From: Treponema sp.
Lineage (GTDB): Bacteria; Spirochaetota; Spirochaetia; Treponematales; Treponemataceae
NCBI GenBank assembly: GCA_024699205.1
Contig: JAILQA010000171.1
Coordinates: 1-7,387, forward strand
DNA: 7,387 nt
Reading direction: 5' to 3'
Made by a program: the position numbers and the translations under genes. Of the stretch, positions 6,052-7,387 are shown piece after piece (position 1 is the first letter of the stretch; every line of letters begins with the position of its first letter). Under the pieces are notes generated by a model that saw nothing but the letters and a program-made list of their open reading frames with translations, had not been told where the DNA came from and did not search any database.

Positions 6052-7101
6052 TTATTTGTTCAGTTTTACAACTGAATCTCTTTTACATAATAAGCTCGAG
6101 ATTTGAATGTCGTTTTGTTCAGGTCTCGAGTTTTTTATTAAGTTAATGAGCATTTCGGCAGATTTTTGACCAATGTCATATATCCTGATTTCCATTGTTG
6201 TAAGAAGCGGATGCAGACATTCTGCAATATCACGATTATCAAATCCAGCAATGGAAATATCTTTTCCCGGAATAAGATTGTTTTCTTCAAAATAAGTGTA
6301 AGCACCGGCTGCAATTAAGTCATTAAAGCAGAAAAGGGCTGTTATTTTTTTATCCCTAACTTTTTGTGCAAGGTTCAGCTGTGTACAGGCATTGTAGCCC
6401 CCCGAAAACTCCCAGGAAGAGGAAATCATATTTGCTTCATTGTATTCTATTGAATTATCTATAAATGCCTGTTTGCAGCCTTGTATTCGCAGTTCTGTAT
6501 GAATACCCTTCTGTCCTGTGATGATTGCAATATTTTTGTGGCCCATTGTTATCAGGTATTCAGTCATATCGTAGGCAGATTTTACATCATCAATAAAAAC
6601 GGCAGGAACAGATTTATCTTTACTGAAGGAGTAGGCAATTACAATTGGAATAGGTAAATCAAGGGGCAGATAATCAACCTCGCGTGAATAGGCCCCAACA
6701 TAGATGATTCCGTCAACTTTAAGTGCCAGCATTTCATCTATGGCAGCGTGTACCAAATCAACAAAATCCTGATGGGTATGTTCCTTGTTCAGCCATTTTG
6801 AATAGATGCGCAGGTTTGACATTATGGAACGGTAGTTAAATTCTTCGCAGATTTCCATTATACCTTCGATAATTTTAGAAGTGCCAAAAGCGGTAATGTC
6901 ATCAACAATCATTCCTATTGTACGGGAGTTTGTAGCCCTTAAACTGCGGGCCATAAAATTAGGCTTATATCCAGTTTCTTCTATTATCTTTAATACTCTT
7001 TCTTTTGTTCTTTTAGAAACATTGGATTTTCCATTCAGAATGTTTGAAACAGTTGCAATTGAAACATTACACTTTTGGGCGATTTCTTTTAACGTTACCA
7101 T
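6052..7101 (-). CDS. LacI/GalR-family transcriptional repressor
   Basis: 349 residues, the usual family length. Residues 3-24 are the helix-turn-helix (TLKEIAQKCNVSIATVSNIL). The minor-groove hinge helix lies near 47-55 (PNFMARSLR), after the typical ETGYKPN. From about 60 to 342 is a periplasmic-binding-protein-like effector domain: TIGMIVDDI at 61, DGIIYVGA at 130, HKNIAIITG at 188, ELRIQG with Arg205, FCFNDLIAAGAY at 257, and ISIAGFDNRDIA at 282. It ends with the usual LLCKRDSVVKL. Members normally bind a sugar or nucleoside and repress catabolic or transport genes; the effector here cannot be read. The ATG at 7101 is the only start that gives the full DNA-binding domain, yet no Shine-Dalgarno sequence precedes it. 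A dyad across the start suggests autoregulation. The gene converges on the secreted-protein gene, whose terminator is within its last codons. Its other targets are probably outside the window. Confidence 0.95.
   Translation of the reverse strand: MVTLKEIAQKCNVSIATVSNILNGKSNVSKRTKERVLKIIEETGYKPNFMARSLRATNSRTIGMIVDDITAFGTSKIIEGIMEICEEFNYRSIMSNLRIYSKWLNKEHTHQDFVDLVHAAIDEMLALKVDGIIYVGAYSREVDYLPLDLPIPIVIAYSFSKDKSVPAVFIDDVKSAYDMTEYLITMGHKNIAIITGQKGIHTELRIQGCKQAFIDNSIEYNEANMISSSWEFSGGYNACTQLNLAQKVRDKKITALFCFNDLIAAGAYTYFEENNLIPGKDISIAGFDNRDIAECLHPLLTTMEIRIYDIGQKSAEMLINLIKNSRPEQNDIQISSLLCKRDSVVKLNK
6092..6136 (+). terminator. Rho-independent terminator inside the 3' end of the converging repressor gene
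   Basis: Plus-strand positions 6092-6109 pair with 6116-6133 in an unbroken stem of about 18 bp with a 6-nt loop. The core is CTCGAGA (6095-6101) with TCTCGAG (6124-6130), followed at once by TTTTTT (6131-6136). Several pairs (6102, 6103, 6108, 6109 and 6094) are T-G, which is G-U in plus-strand RNA but A-C mismatch on the other strand. The structure is therefore built for plus-strand transcripts, that is, for the small secreted protein ending at 6032. It occupies codons about 322-337 of the repressor gene. Confidence 0.78.
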
Positions 7102-7117
7102 AATATTACTATGGTAA
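7095..7117. promoter_or_regulatory. Candidate LacI-family operator over the repressor start codon
   Basis: TTACCATA (7095-7102) and TATGGTAA (7110-7117) are perfect 8-bp inverted arms. Counting the spacer, 10 of 11 symmetric pairs match around the centre at 7106. The dyad covers the ATG, the next two codons and the candidate -10 box, so binding there would block transcription of the repressor gene itself. LacI-family proteins bind dyads of about this size; that this protein binds here is inference. In RNA the arms could also form a hairpin hiding the start codon. Confidence 0.55.
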
Positions 7118-7139
7118 ATTGTTTAATAAAAAAAATCAA
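7111..7139 (-). promoter_or_regulatory. Candidate promoter of the repressor gene (near-leaderless)
   Basis: On the minus strand TTGATT (7139-7134, four of six) and TACCAT (7116-7111, four of six) are separated by exactly 17 nt. The predicted start is around 7104, only a few bases before the ATG at 7101, which would explain the missing ribosome binding site. A second candidate is the perfect TATAAT at 7166-7161 inside the neighbouring inverted repeat, giving a longer leader. Both are predictions. Confidence 0.4.
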
Positions 7140-7149
7140 CGTTTAATTC

Positions 7150-7214
7150 AGGGCTTCCTCATTATAAATAATTGAATTTTAAAAAGGCTTACGGTCGTGA
7201 GTTCTGTGGCAAAA
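7150..7214 (+). repeat. Left 65-nt inverted arm of the palindromic element
   Basis: This arm pairs with 7297-7361. The mismatches cluster in the AT-rich middle (about 7171-7192), while both ends of the arm are conserved. It contains TATAAT on the minus strand (7166-7161), pointing out of the element towards the repressor gene. Confidence 0.8.
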
Positions 7215-7216
7215 TC

Positions 7217-7230
7217 GCGCATTAATGCGC
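7217..7230. repeat. Perfect 14-bp palindrome in the element core
   Basis: GCGCATTAATGCGC is a perfect palindrome and can fold as a 5-bp hairpin with a TTAA loop. It is GC-rich at the edges, unlike the AT-rich flanks of the element. Confidence 0.8.
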
Positions 7231-7236
7231 TAAACG

Positions 7237-7300
7237 CTGTTTGTGGTAAAGGAACTATTGACCTGCCGCAAAAAGCGGCAGCCACAAACAGAGTTTTTTT
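7237..7300 (+). repeat. Nested hairpin of the element core, followed by T7
   Basis: CTGTTTGTGG (7237-7246) pairs with CCACAAACAG (7282-7291). Inside it, CTGCCGC (7263-7269) pairs with GCGGCAG (7275-7281) around an AAAAA loop, leaving about 16 unpaired bases on the 5' side. TTTTTTT follows at 7294-7300, so a plus-strand transcript entering the element could terminate here. Those Ts also form the base of the right outer arm, so the terminator and the long palindrome are alternative folds. Confidence 0.7.
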
Positions 7301-7361
7301 GCCACAGAACTCACGACCTCACGCCAATTTATACTTTAAATATTTATAATGCGGAAGCCCT
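7297..7361 (-). repeat. Right 65-nt inverted arm of the palindromic element
   Basis: This is the inverted copy of 7150-7214. It carries TATAAT on the plus strand (7345-7350), pointing out of the element to the right. The remaining 26 bases to the window end (7362-7387) show no gene; they end in CGCATTA, the complement of TAATGCG at 7347-7353. Confidence 0.8.
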
Positions 7362-7387
7362 ATATAAGGATGCAGGCAAACGCATTA

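Larger units (their letters stand above)
7150..7361. mobile_element. MITE-like 212-bp palindromic element
   Basis: Two 65-nt arms (7150-7214 and 7297-7361) are inverted copies, aligning without gaps with 55 of 65 identical. The outer 20 nt differ at one place only (AGGGCTTCC then CATTATAAAT), and the inner 22 nt (GGTCGTGAGTTCTGTGGC plus AAAA) are perfect. The 82-bp core holds further hairpins. There is no coding capacity, as expected of a miniature inverted-repeat element moved by a transposase in trans. I see no target-site duplication next to GGGCTTCC...GGAAGCCC (flanks end TTCA and begin TATA), so the family cannot be assigned and an old insertion or another kind of palindromic repeat remains possible. 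It fills most of the 286 bases upstream of the repressor gene. Confidence 0.65.

Noticed and set aside
6040..6052. Terminator for the repressor gene around GGAATTCC after its stop
   Set aside because: It is a short palindrome without a T-run on the minus strand; I see no convincing terminator for that gene.
6881..7117. Plus-strand open frame opposite the repressor's DNA-binding domain
   Set aside because: The minus strand encodes a textbook LacI helix-turn-helix here, so the opposite frame is incidental.
7191..7318. Possible integron attC site, because Treponema denticola has a chromosomal integron and the region folds strongly
   Set aside because: I find no paired RYYYAAC and GTTRRRY core sites at the ends, and the arms are nearly perfect rather than bulged as in attC sites.
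7150..7361. CRISPR array or retron RNA
   Set aside because: There is no direct repeat-spacer periodicity and no reverse transcriptase gene in the window; the symmetry is inverted.
7143..7368. Target-site duplication flanking the palindromic element
   Set aside because: The 8 bases on each side (TTAATTCA and TATATAAG) do not match, nor does a TA dinucleotide appear on both sides.

Overview
The window looks like a low-GC spirochaete chromosome, most likely a Treponema. This is inferred from the style of the signal peptides (several end in FAQ), a relaxed lipobox, a very large FecR/fibronectin-like periplasmic protein, and aromatic-ended outer-membrane barrels. It was not checked by any search, and no universally conserved marker gene is present.

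Layout: (i) 5506 down to 1, minus strand, is a tightly packed operon of four envelope proteins: a Cache-type membrane sensor with no output domain (4487-5506), a 1005-residue membrane-anchored FecR protein with about seven beta-sandwich modules and a lysine-rich tail (1504-4521, TTG start), an outer-membrane beta-barrel protein with a matching N-terminal module (221-1504), and the start of a probable lipoprotein that runs off the left edge (1-194). The junctions are a 35-nt overlap, a 1-nt overlap (TAATG) and a 26-nt gap holding a strong ribosome binding site, so the four are probably made together. (ii) A short divergent region (5507-5645) carries the operon promoter and an extended -10 promoter for a small secreted protein of unknown function (5646-6032, plus strand). 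(iii) That gene converges on a LacI-family repressor (6052-7101, minus). Its probable Rho-independent terminator (6092-6136) lies inside the last codons of the repressor gene. (iv) The repressor start codon sits in a near-perfect 23-bp dyad (7095-7117) that also overlaps a candidate -10 box, suggesting autoregulation and a nearly leaderless mRNA. (v) The right end (7150-7361) is a 212-bp element made of two ungapped 65-nt inverted arms (55 of 65 positions match) around an 82-bp core with its own hairpins. It looks like a miniature inverted-repeat transposable element (MITE) or another palindromic mobile repeat.

How the parts may work together: the operon offers one protein for each envelope layer (inner-membrane sensor, long periplasmic rod anchored in the inner membrane, outer-membrane barrel, lipoprotein). 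The rod and the barrel protein share a sandwich module ending in an aromatic-x-aromatic strand. A trans-envelope sensing or tethering assembly is the most interesting reading, but it is inference. The effector and targets of the LacI-type regulator are not visible here; its only evident site is its own promoter.
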